Positions 1 to 8,146 of a stretch of DNA of 64,000 bases are shown one piece after another; the first letter of the stretch is position 1, and each line of letters begins with the position of its first letter. This stretch comes from a bacterium. GTDB taxonomy: Bacteria; Bacteroidota; Ignavibacteria; Ignavibacteriales; Ignavibacteriaceae. The notes under the pieces were generated by a model. That model did no database searches. It was given only the letters and a program-made list of their open reading frames with translations, and was not told where the DNA came from. A program made the position numbers and the translations under genes. Location of the stretch: contig JADJWC010000004.1 of assembly GCA_016716565.1 (NCBI GenBank), positions 507,735 to 571,734 of the forward strand, in the 5' to 3' direction.

Positions 1-1447
1 CTCTTTTGTGATTCCCCCATCATATGAAACTGCAACTCCAATGTACTGCCAAGTGGAACCAGCATAAACGTCAAGCATATGCCTAAGTTTGACAATATAG
101 TGATAAGAATCATCAACAATAGGACACGAGAGCAACTGACTGAGACCATTGAAAGGATTAAAGTATCTACCTTCCAACTTAACCTCTGATACTGGTGATC
201 CACCAGAGTTGTTCGTATAGCTAATATACCAATTATCAAATCCTTGAGGACCAATTGGTGTCCAACAATTTAAATCATTAAACGGTTCATAGAATATTAC
301 TGTAGAATCAGACTCAGTCAGAAAATACCAATATGGACCAGTAGAACTACAAGTATCATTTTTACAAATAACTCTCCAATTGTATGTAGTTGAATAAATC
401 AATGTATCTAGTACCAGGCTAGAAATTGCAGGTCCATCATAAACCTTGATTACATTTCCTGATGTACCAAACCATACTTCTACACTTTCTGTGTTGTTTC
501 CATTTGTCCAGTTTAAAAAATTTTCACTTATACTAACACCAGTTGTTCCATCTGAAGGAATGGGATTAAAAGGTACCCCTACAGGGCATGGTGGGCCATA
601 GTATGTATTTACAGCAAATGGTGCAATTTGTTCCCATCCCCAATCTGTTATAAGCGTAGTGTTACCAGTTAATGGATCCATCGTTCTTAGTTGGCCTGGT
701 CTGGGGGGTATGATTATATGCACTTATATAGATAGTATTTGTCTCAAAGTCATAACTCATACCGTGTCCATAAATGGCATAATATCCGAGTGAACCAAGA
801 AGTGTTGCAACTCCAGTTGTAATATTAATTGTAAATGCTTGTGCAGAACCTATTGCAATAGCATAACAAGTACCATTTTCATCAAAGCATAAATCATCCA
901 TTAAACCATCTGTTAAATCGAAACTGCCAATAAAGGTTGCTACTCTTGAATTCAAATTTAAATTATATAATGCATCGTGAGTACATATATAATAGCCACC
1001 ATCAGATGGATTATAAGCTATACCACTTGGAGGTGAAGTACCTAATCCTGATATCGATCCTATGAGAGTAATCGCACCATTTAACGGATCAAATTCATAT
1101 AATGAAGGATCTGGAATTGGCGGCATGAAATAACTTTCAATTAAATAATATTTGCCATCTCCCCCAAGACACATAGACGAAGCAAATCCGGTAAATGTAT
1201 GAGGTGAAAGAATAGTAAAAGGATTACCCGAAGGAATTGGCATGGATAAACTTGCTTCTTGCTGTGATGAATATCCAAATGCAATTGAAGCAGAATTAAA
1301 TGTAGAATTTTCTGAACTAATGTTTTTGGTATTTTTTAATTTTGGGATAGGGCCTATTGGAATCCCATTTATTTCTTGAGCAAAATGTTCATTGACCTCA
1401 AGAATTAGTATTGAAAAGACTGCCATAATCAGCTTTCTACTTTTCAT
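1..1447 (-). CDS. Secreted multidomain protein, 5' part (frameshifted, runs off left edge)
   Basis: The protein begins with a signal peptide (MKSRKLIMAVFSILILEV..., cleavage near HFAQ) and has a GGGGAAG ribosome-binding site just upstream. The first ~250 residues look like a repeat-bladed beta-propeller, with recurring motifs such as YEFDPLNGAITLIGS and NITTGVATLLGSLGY. The frame stops at 662, but after removing one base from the run of six G at 703-708 it stays open to the window edge (RPGQLRTMDPLTGNTTLITD, then a fibronectin III-like stretch SENFLNWTNGNNTESVEVW, then a FYEPFNDLNCW jelly-roll-like stretch). The protein is therefore probably intact and longer than 450 residues, with its C-terminus outside the window. 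A C-terminal type IX sorting domain is likely by analogy with the neighbouring gene but is not visible. Function unknown; it is probably exported to the surface. Confidence 0.7.
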
Positions 1448-1489
1448 TATTCTTCCCCTTATGTATGAAAAACTTAATTAAAAATCTTT

Positions 1490-4078
1490 TTATTTCAACA
1501 GCGTCATCTTCTTATTTAATGCCCTGTCACCAACTCGGATCGAGTAAATATAAATTCCGCTGCTCACTTTATTTCCACCGGTATTATCCCCTTCCCATTT
1601 GGTTAAATAATTTCCCGCGGGAAGATTTTCACTTACCAGAGTTTTAACAAGACTGCCATTGATATCAAATATTTTCAATTCAACAAATGAGTTTGTTAAA
1701 TCATACGGAATTGAAAAAGAAATTATCGTATATGGATTAAATGGGTTCGGATAATTGTTCAGCAATATTTGCGACTGAGGAATTACCGGATTTATATCCT
1801 GCTCAACAGAAGTTATCAACGATGGTCCGCTTCCTCTTGTTTCTCCGAGACTATCAGCGAGATATATGTTGACCCATTCAGGTCTTAATGCAGATTGGAG
1901 ATAAGTGTTCTCCCATTCTTCATCTGTTAATCTTAAAAAGTCAGTTGTTCTGTATTCATAATAACTCATCACAGGTCCAACAAAAGCTGTTGATTCTCCC
2001 AGATGATTTTCAGTTATAAAAACTCCGAGGTTAACAGCGCCTGTTCCAACGTGAGTTATTGCACCAAGATAACCACCACCACAATAGGTTGGAGTTGTAT
2101 GAATATCAGCAACAATATGATCACTTTCCATCAGCCCTTCATAACCCCAGTCTCCACGAAAAATATCATCATAAAAAAGATTTGGGTACCAGCCATCCAT
2201 TGAAACTCCGCTTTGTCCGGTTTCATAAATCATTCCTGCTAAAAATGCTTGTTCAGCACTGGTAAAAGGAATGCCAGCAAGTTCCTTTTCACAAATTGTC
2301 TGGAGTGTATCTGTTATTCCTTTACATCTTCCAAAGTAATAGATGATTTTGTTTTTTATTGCAGGATTGGGGAAATTAAGACTCGTGAAATAGTTGAGCG
2401 CTTCAGTTGAATATTCATTCAATGCTGAATAAAATTCTGGAAACGGCTCAACAAAGCTGTAAGGGTAAGAACATACAGAACCACCAGTATATGATTGTTT
2501 TGCATATAAAAGATTATCGTGTCTTAATTCTGTCCAGGATGATAGTTGTGTATTCATCTTCTGCTGCCAGAATGCTGCTGTCTTCATAAAAGTTGGCAAG
2601 CCGTTTCGATCTTCCGGAGGATTTAGCTTTCTGATAGAGTTGAGCCAGTAATTGTAAATCGAGCTTCCCCAGAACGCAGGATCGTAATGATCAATCAGAT
2701 ATCTAAGAGCTGCAAGATTTGTTGAGTAATGATATTCATTTAATTCATCAATTAATAGCTGAGCTGATGCGCTGTTACCAAGAGAGAACAGTACATCGAG
2801 TGTTGAAGGATAAAGTCTGCAGATTTTTTCACCGAAATATTTAATCCTATCATATACAACTGTTCCTGTTACATATGAATCTATAACAAATCTTTGTCCG
2901 AATATCATAAAAGCAGAAGCCGGTACAATTGTGTCAGGACTCATAGGATTACTAAAAAGTATTTGGGAAAGAATTAGCTGATATGCAAAAGCCTGATTGC
3001 TCAATGTATCCTGGAACTCAACCATCTTTAAGCTATCCAGTAATTCTGTCGGATTATTCAGTGAAATAGCTTGCTTCAAATAATCAAGATTGTCCAGAGT
3101 TACATTATCCGATTCGCCGACAAAAAACTTAAGTATGTTTTCCATTTCCTCGTAAATTGGGTTTGCATTTGCAATAACGAATAATTCATCAATCAGGAAT
3201 GCATCAATAGCTTGTCTCTGGATATCTGTAAACTTTTGGTTTGGACACTGAACGGGATATGAAACAGGTGCCATGAGATACAACTCAATTCTTCCGAGCC
3301 ACATCATTGCTCTGAAATAACCTTCAAGATCAATTTGAGTTGAAGGATTGTAAACGTAATGTCCTCTTGGCTTAAATTGGCTCCAATCCATTACTCGACA
3401 AGTGGTTGAGAAAATTGTTGATGAAACACCTCCCTGTTCATCGTAAATCCATTCCAGGATTGAATCTATCATTGCATCATTTTCAGGATAGTATGGTTGA
3501 GCATTTTCCTCAAGCAGCAGCAAAGGAACCGTTACATAAATATCCACATCTTTTAGCATCGTCATCATTTCAGGATTGCTGCTGTAATTACTATGAAGCT
3601 GGTTCATTGAATTCCGCAGATTCCAAAGTAATTCAATAAGTCTGTCTTCAAGCAACCCAACTTCCATATCAGTTAATATTCTGTCGTAAGAAATATGAAA
3701 AGCGTGAAGTATCGCATCGGTTGAAACGAAAACAGGAAAATCCCGATGAAATATTTCAAGAAGCGATTGCCCGAAAGAAATTCTTTTCAATCTTTCGCTT
3801 ACCATAAATCCGTGATCTTCAATCAGAGATTTTTCGAAATCGGTGAAATTGTAAAATCCATCGAGAGTATCGAAGTAAAGAGCATCTTCATAATTGGTGT
3901 TGATCTGATCTGTGAAGAATCCTGCATCATGCATTTGCAGCAATTCTTCTGTGCTCATGTTCTGATGCTGTTGAAGGAATTGCGTATAATCTTCGAGATT
4001 AAAAACTTGCGGGTAAGTTTGGTTTGATAGAAGAAAGAGAGAGAATATGTATAAACTGAAATTCGCAAGAGGTTTCAT
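1490..4078 (-). CDS. DUF3160 family secreted protein with T9SS type A sorting domain
   Basis: I place the start at the ATG at 4078, which has a GGAGG site just upstream and opens a signal peptide (MKPLANFSLYIFSLFLL, cleavage after about residue 24). The longer frame upstream to 4153 lacks these. The ~862-residue protein has a large helical DUF3160-type domain over roughly residues 50-720 (motifs ISFGQSLLEIFHRDFPVFVS, TDAILHAFHISYDR). This is followed by a C-terminal sorting domain over about the last 80 residues (NNYPNPFNPYTIISFSIP ... GIYIYSIRVGDRALNKKMTLLK split over the end). The sorting domain marks it as cargo of the type IX secretion system, so it should be secreted or surface-anchored. 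The biochemical role of DUF3160 is not known. The next gene upstream, an outer-membrane barrel protein, lies on the same strand behind a terminator, so this gene probably has its own promoter or is reached by read-through. Confidence 0.85.
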   Translation of the reverse strand: MKPLANFSLYIFSLFLLSNQTYPQVFNLEDYTQFLQQHQNMSTEELLQMHDAGFFTDQINTNYEDALYFDTLDGFYNFTDFEKSLIEDHGFMVSERLKRISFGQSLLEIFHRDFPVFVSTDAILHAFHISYDRILTDMEVGLLEDRLIELLWNLRNSMNQLHSNYSSNPEMMTMLKDVDIYVTVPLLLLEENAQPYYPENDAMIDSILEWIYDEQGGVSSTIFSTTCRVMDWSQFKPRGHYVYNPSTQIDLEGYFRAMMWLGRIELYLMAPVSYPVQCPNQKFTDIQRQAIDAFLIDELFVIANANPIYEEMENILKFFVGESDNVTLDNLDYLKQAISLNNPTELLDSLKMVEFQDTLSNQAFAYQLILSQILFSNPMSPDTIVPASAFMIFGQRFVIDSYVTGTVVYDRIKYFGEKICRLYPSTLDVLFSLGNSASAQLLIDELNEYHYSTNLAALRYLIDHYDPAFWGSSIYNYWLNSIRKLNPPEDRNGLPTFMKTAAFWQQKMNTQLSSWTELRHDNLLYAKQSYTGGSVCSYPYSFVEPFPEFYSALNEYSTEALNYFTSLNFPNPAIKNKIIYYFGRCKGITDTLQTICEKELAGIPFTSAEQAFLAGMIYETGQSGVSMDGWYPNLFYDDIFRGDWGYEGLMESDHIVADIHTTPTYCGGGYLGAITHVGTGAVNLGVFITENHLGESTAFVGPVMSYYEYRTTDFLRLTDEEWENTYLQSALRPEWVNIYLADSLGETRGSGPSLITSVEQDINPVIPQSQILLNNYPNPFNPYTIISFSIPYDLTNSFVELKIFDINGSLVKTLVSENLPAGNYLTKWEGDNTGGNKVSSGIYIYSIRVGDRALNKKMTLLK

Positions 4079-4156
4079 AAAAAAATACCTCCATATTTTT
4101 TTTTGAAACTTAGCAAAATATTCAGATAATATCAATTTCCGATTATCAATCATTAA

Positions 4157-4187
4157 TTAAAAAAGCCTCAACTTAATAGCTGAGGCT
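4157..4187 (-). terminator. Intrinsic terminator of the outer-membrane protein gene
   Basis: On the minus strand a 7-bp stem AGCCTCA/TGAGGCT (4181-4187 with 4164-4170) is followed by a run of T. It lies 24 bases past the stop of the gene ending at 4211. Confidence 0.8.
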
Positions 4188-4210
4188 CTAATAAATTGAC
4201 TTAATAATGA

Positions 4211-5689
4211 TTAAAATCGTAATGACAAACTCGCAAGTATATTCTGACTGATAATTGATTGCCTGATTGGTGAAACACTACCGCCGTAATCTTCAGCAAC
4301 ATGATCCCACCATCCATAAACGTAAGCTACATTAAATTCCATTGCACCTTCACCCGATCTTATACCAAGGCCAGCGGTTAAAAATTTTCTATCGTATTCT
4401 GTTGGTGAATCAGCAACAGGAAAAGGGATATACATCGCTCCTGCACGAGCGCTAAGTCCTGTCCACGGCAACCTGAATTCAGCACCAATTTTAGCATTAA
4501 AAGTTTGAGTGTATGTATCAATAATCTTTTTATTTAATGCTGATTGCTCGGGCACTTCGAGATCACCTGAGAATTTCATCTGCGTATAATCGATATACGT
4601 AATTTCTGCAGTGCCTGTAATTATCCAAAGGTTAACATCGCCTGCAACGGAAAATTCGTACGGAGTTTGGATTGTAAATTTGTTGGAGATTACAGTATCA
4701 ATTTGTTCAAAATAATCTGTAGCAAATTCACTTCTGCCTCTGAAATAATGATCCTCGGTAACCGAAATAACTGAAGGTGTTTTAACAGCACCACCGATAG
4801 CAATGAAGTTGAAAAACCTGTACATTACACCAACTCTCAAATCATAACCGTTAAAAACCCAATCTTTGATATCATTTATATAAAATGATTGAAAGCCTGC
4901 GGTTAATGGATTGTCAGCAATTGTTCGTAATGAATCAGCATAAGAATCTCTTGAATCGGATTCAGTAAATTCTCCATCTCGTAAATAGCTGCCTACATTA
5001 TAATTAAAACTTGCACCAAAGAAAATGTTGTAGGCAAGTTCGCCGGCAATACCAATTGACCAATGATTTATACCACCCTCTTCCAAAACATAACCTTCCT
5101 GATTGAGATTACCATTAAAAATTGTTCTGTCTCCAAGATATTCGTTACTGCCCGGGTCAAATTCTGAATAACTCAGCAACAACTCACGGGGGATATAATT
5201 ATTGATCGAGGTCAGATCCTGGATTAAAGAATTATTAGCAGAGTTGAAGGAATTAAATTTTAATATTCTGTTGAAATCTTTCGATCTGTTATAACCAAGT
5301 GAAAGCGCAAAATTATTTGATGCTGAATCACTTACAAGCGGAATGACGATTCCTAATTGATTGAGTACTGTCTCTGTTCGTTTACTCAGCAAGGAGTCAG
5401 TGAGATAGAAAGCTTCATTGTTGTATAAATTGGCTCCAACAGATGTGTTAACCGTAAATTTCCTGGCTAATCCCAGAGCAGCAGGATTTATAAGAGTTGC
5501 CGTATATGTATCATTGAAGACGGAACTTGAGTTACCCATACTTAATGTTCTCGCATCATAAATCTGACCGCTGATGGATAATCTTAACGCATCACCAACA
5601 TTCGGTTTGAAGTATTCCTGAGCAAAAAGAACTGAGGAAATGGTTGCTTGTGAAAGAACGATTATTAAAACCAAAATAAATTTTTTCAA
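4211..5689 (-). CDS. Outer-membrane beta-barrel protein, FadL/OmpP1-like
   Basis: The 492-residue protein has a signal peptide (MKKFILVLIIVLSQATISSVLFAQ) and then a barrel-type composition. Early on it has the motif DARTLSMGNSSSVFNDTYTA followed by NPAALGLAR, as in FadL/OmpP1 and PorV-like outer-membrane proteins. Alternating aromatic/polar strands follow, and the chain ends in an aromatic residue (SLSLRF), the usual barrel-assembly signal. Such proteins sit in the outer membrane and either move hydrophobic substrates (FadL) or serve type IX secretion (PorV). I cannot choose between these from the sequence, and PorV is normally shorter (~400 residues). A terminator follows at 4157-4187. Family confidence is moderate and substrate unknown. 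Confidence 0.7.
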   Translation of the reverse strand: MKKFILVLIIVLSQATISSVLFAQEYFKPNVGDALRLSISGQIYDARTLSMGNSSSVFNDTYTATLINPAALGLARKFTVNTSVGANLYNNEAFYLTDSLLSKRTETVLNQLGIVIPLVSDSASNNFALSLGYNRSKDFNRILKFNSFNSANNSLIQDLTSINNYIPRELLLSYSEFDPGSNEYLGDRTIFNGNLNQEGYVLEEGGINHWSIGIAGELAYNIFFGASFNYNVGSYLRDGEFTESDSRDSYADSLRTIADNPLTAGFQSFYINDIKDWVFNGYDLRVGVMYRFFNFIAIGGAVKTPSVISVTEDHYFRGRSEFATDYFEQIDTVISNKFTIQTPYEFSVAGDVNLWIITGTAEITYIDYTQMKFSGDLEVPEQSALNKKIIDTYTQTFNAKIGAEFRLPWTGLSARAGAMYIPFPVADSPTEYDRKFLTAGLGIRSGEGAMEFNVAYVYGWWDHVAEDYGGSVSPIRQSIISQNILASLSLRF

Positions 5690-5820
5690 AGTTTAGTATT
5701 CTGCATTATGAGTAAATACTTTTAGTAACCGTGTAAAAATATATTCTAATCAGCAAATATCACAGGGTATTAATTAAGGGTTAAGATTGATAAGGAATTA
5801 AAACAAATGGATCATTTACA

Positions 5821-5911
5821 AAAAAAGCCTCGATAACAACTACCGAGGCTTTGGTGACCCCAAGGGGATTCTGCCGAAGGCATTCCTCTGGAAGAACCCA
5901 CTATCATCACC
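5821..5911 (-). repeat. tRNA-Glu-derived unit A (distal copy)
   Basis: The insertion at 5872-5893 reads on the minus strand as TTCC-AGA-GGAA then TGCC-TTC-GGCA. It sits between GTGGGTTC and GAATCCCC. The terminator stem AGCCTCG/CGAGGCT pairs 5844-5850 with 5826-5832 and is followed by T residues. The spacer and tRNA-like part are identical to unit B, but the terminator differs by a compensated base pair. Confidence 0.8.
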
Positions 5912-5932
5912 ATCTTCTACTTTCTAATAAAA

Positions 5933-6023
5933 TAAAAAAGCTTCGATATTTCTACTGAAGCTTTGGTGACCCCAAGGGGATTCTGCCGAAGGCATTCCTC
6001 TGGAAGAACCCACTATCATCACC
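5933..6023 (-). repeat. tRNA-Glu-derived unit B (middle copy)
   Basis: The insertion at 5984-6005 has the same sequence as in unit A. The terminator stem is AGCTTC/GAAGCT (5957-5962 with 5939-5944). Relative to unit A a C-G pair has become U-A, so pairing is kept while sequence changes. Confidence 0.8.
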
Positions 6024-6044
6024 ATCTTCTACTTTCTAATAAAA

Positions 6045-6134
6045 TAAAAAAGCCCCGATAAAATTACCGAGGCTTTAGTGACCCCAAGGGGATTCCTCCA
6101 AAGGAGTCCCTTTGGGAGAACCTCTATTACTGCC
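6045..6134 (-). repeat. tRNA-Glu-derived unit C (proximal copy)
   Basis: The part GGCAGTAATAGAGGTTC is closest to the true tRNA (GGCGGTAATAGGGGTTC). The insertion at 6096-6117 reads on the minus strand as TCCC-AAA-GGGA then CTCC-TTT-GGAG. It has the same lengths and architecture as units A and B, but three of the eight base pairs are changed on both sides. The terminator (6051-6074) is identical to that of the real tRNA gene. Confidence 0.8.
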
Positions 6135-6160
6135 TTGCTATTTTTCTATTAAAATGAAAA

Positions 6161-6190
6161 TAAAAAAGCCCCGATAAAATTACCGAGGCT
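6161..6190 (-). terminator. Terminator of the tRNA-Glu gene
   Basis: The stem AGCCTCG/CGGGGCT (6184-6190 with 6167-6173, one U-G pair on the minus-strand RNA) is followed by six T. It starts five bases after the tRNA 3' end and ends the Pro-Arg-His-Glu tRNA cluster. Confidence 0.8.
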
Positions 6191-6194
6191 TTAG

Positions 6195-6266
6195 TGACCC
6201 CAAGGGGATTCGAACCCCTATTACCGCCGTGAAAGGGCGAGGTCCTAACCATTAGACGATGGGGCC
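6195..6266 (-). tRNA. tRNA-Glu (anticodon TTC)
   Basis: Full cloverleaf: acceptor GGCCCCA/TGGGGTC, anticodon loop CTTTCAC (anticodon TTC), T-arm GGGGTTCGAATCCCC. CCA is not encoded. It is the last gene of a four-tRNA minus-strand cluster and the evident source of the 3'-half array downstream. Confidence 0.95.
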
Positions 6267-6302
6267 AGATTAATTAAAAATTAAAAATGAACAATTATAA
6301 AT

Positions 6303-6380
6303 TGGGGTGAGCGATGGGATTTGAACCCACGGCCCTCAGGGCCACAACCTGATGCTCTAACCAACTGAGCTACGCTCACC
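6303..6380 (-). tRNA. tRNA-His (anticodon GTG)
   Basis: The acceptor has the 8-bp form typical of tRNA-His (extra 5' G paired with C73). The anticodon loop is TTGTGGC (anticodon GTG). CCA is encoded at 6303-6305. T-arm GTGGG-TTCAAAT-CCCAT. Confidence 0.93.
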
Positions 6381-6456
6381 ATTCTAAAGATAAAAGTCAA
6401 AAGAAAAAAGACTAAAGATTTTTTACTTTATTCTTTTGTTTTTTGGTCCTGATTAG

Positions 6457-6530
<74 letters not shown>

Positions 6531-6544
6531 TCAAATCAAAATAT

Positions 6545-6660
6545 CAATAATCAATTTTCAAACAACAAATAAAATTCATTCCTCAAAATTCAAATAACAA
6601 ACTATTGGGATTTTGAATTGTTAGATTGTTTGTTATTTGGTGTTTATGATTTGGTTATTC
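6545..6660. repeat. Imperfect long inverted repeat between tRNA-Arg and tRNA-Pro
   Basis: An AT-rich palindrome of about 115 bases. The core arms CAAATAACAAAC (6591-6602) and GTTTGTTATTTG (6628-6639) match perfectly and flanking arms match in part. It resembles small MITE-like or REP-like palindromes and lies inside the tRNA cluster, so it would be transcribed as a hairpin between two tRNAs. Confidence 0.6.
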
Positions 6661-6666
6661 AACCAG

Positions 6667-6741
6667 TCGGGGCGGCAGGATTCGAACCTGCGACCTCCTG
6701 CTCCCAAAGCAGGCGCGATAGCCGGACTACGCTACGCCCCG
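6667..6741 (-). tRNA. tRNA-Pro (anticodon TGG)
   Basis: Acceptor CGGGGCG/CGCCCCG with discriminator A. Anticodon loop TTTGGGA (anticodon TGG). T-arm GCAGG-TTCGAAT-CCTGC. It is the first gene of the minus-strand tRNA cluster. Confidence 0.94.
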
Positions 6742-6935
6742 GTAATTTCCTGACGGAAGAACAAGCATCTTAAAAATTGAGTCACAAATATATCTATCGA
6801 ATTCTGAAAAAAAAAGTAAATTTTACTGTATTACCTCTACTCTATCTGATTAAATCTCCATATCAATTTTGATTCGATTCTGTTATTTTTTAATTGATTA
6901 AATTAAATATTATAATTTCATCATTTTACTTTATA

Positions 6936-8146
6936 ATGAATGTATCCTGGTATATAGCAAAACAATTCATTCTTTCAAGAAAAGATTCCAGGTTTATCAG
7001 CCTGATTTCTACAATTTCAATAATAGGAATTGCTTTGGGTGTGGCAACGCTTATCATCGCTATAAGTGTTCTGAAAGGTTTTGAGCAGACAATTACAAAT
7101 AAAATAATAGATTTTGATTCTCATATAAAAATAACTTCCTATCGCTCTAATCTTCCTGATTATCAAAAAACTTTACCATGGATAAAATCGCAATTAGAAT
7201 CTTTCAAACCCACAATTACACCTTTTGCTTCCAAGCTGGTTCTGGTAAGCAACAAAAAAAAGAAAGAAGGAATAAACTTATTCGGAATAGATGGACAAAA
7301 CGAAAAGCCTTTTTTTGTTAACAATATGGTTGAAGGCGATATTTCACTTTTTGATGACAATTTATTAATTGGGAAGAAACTAGCAGAGAAACTATTTGTC
7401 AAAGTCGGTGATCGGATTACAATTTTCTCGCTAAAGAATGATGAGATACCTTCTCCTGAAAATTTACCCAACATCCAAAAATTTACTGTCAGTGGTATTT
7501 TTGAAAGCGGTATGACTGAATATGATGATACTTATGCGTATACCACTTTATTATCTGCGCAAAAACTTTTTGACATTGGCGACAATATCACCGGAATTAA
7601 TATCAAGTTAAGCGATATCTCTAAAATTGACAGCCTCACAACATATCTCAGCAAATCACTCAGATATCCGTACTCCGTCAGATCTGTTTATCAAATTCAC
7701 CGTAATATTTTTACCTGGATTGAATTACAAAAAGAACCAATACCGATTGTGCTCGCATTAATAATTCTTGTTGCTGTGTTTAACATCATTGGTACGCTAC
7801 TTATGATCGTGCTTGAGAAAACTAACGCAGTTGGAATCATGAAAACACTTGGTTCACGGAGAAGACAGATCATTACAGTTTTTTTAATACATGGAGCGGT
7901 GCTTGGTGTGATCGGAATTATGTCGGGAAGTTTGCTCGCACTTTTATTAATAATGCTTCAGGAAAATTTCAATATCATTACTTTACCGTCATCAGTGCAT
8001 TTATGTCACGGGTTCCTTTTCTTTTAACTGTAGATACTTTTTTGTGGATATCTCTACTTACATTCATTCTTTGTCTGCTGGCATCGATTATACCAAGTTT
8101 GATAGCTTCAAAAATTAAAACGGTTAATGCATTGAGGTTTGGCTGA
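6936..8146 (+). CDS. lolC: ABC transporter permease, LolC/LolE family (frameshifted near 3' end)
   Basis: Inner-membrane permease of the LolCDE lipoprotein-release (MacB-like) family. The N-terminal helix ISLISTISIIGIALGVATLI is followed by a large periplasmic domain and three C-terminal helices, with the typical EKTNAVGIMKTLGSRRRQI loop. I start it at the ATG at 6936 (MNVSWYIAKQF), which matches the start of the next gene's product. The frame breaks near 7980: after NIITLPS the reading continues in another frame as ISAFMSRVPFLLTVDTFLWI and ends LRFG. Compared with the usual LPSEVYFIS motif about 11 bases seem to be missing, so this is either a small deletion or a consensus error. The stop overlaps the start of the next gene (TGATG at 8144-8148). 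Together with the following permease and LolD it should move lipoproteins to the outer membrane. Confidence 0.85.

Larger units (their letters stand above)
5821..6134 (-). repeat. Tandem array of three tRNA-Glu 3'-half-derived units
   Basis: Three head-to-tail units lie directly downstream of the tRNA-Glu gene, with spacings of 116, 112 and 112 bases between equivalent points (GTGACCCC at 6194, 6078, 5966, 5854). Read on the minus strand, each unit has an AT-rich spacer, a copy of the tRNA from the 3' anticodon stem through the variable loop and T-stem, a 22-base insertion exactly inside the T-loop (between GGTTC and GAATC), the acceptor 3' strand CCCCTTGGGGTCA, and a hairpin terminator. The 22 bases are two consecutive 11-base hairpins, each a 4-bp stem with a 3-base loop. 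The 5' half of the tRNA is absent, so these are not functional tRNAs. Confidence 0.9.

Noticed and set aside
3746..4027. 93-codon frame opposite the DUF3160 gene, and similar antisense frames in other genes (for example 7163-7474, 37987-38394, 42826-43173)
   Set aside because: They lie antisense within strongly conserved genes, lack ribosome-binding sites and have no recognisable family; they follow from codon bias.
5821..6134. Regular ~112-base repeats considered as a CRISPR array
   Set aside because: Only three units, the repeated part is most of the period, the spacer is also repeated, and the sequence is clearly derived from the adjacent tRNA-Glu and its terminator.
5821..6134. Units A-C considered as functional tRNA genes or a prophage attachment site
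   Set aside because: The 5' half of the tRNA is absent and 22 extra bases sit in the T-loop. There is no integrase gene or island boundary in the neighbourhood, and an att duplication would not carry covarying hairpins.
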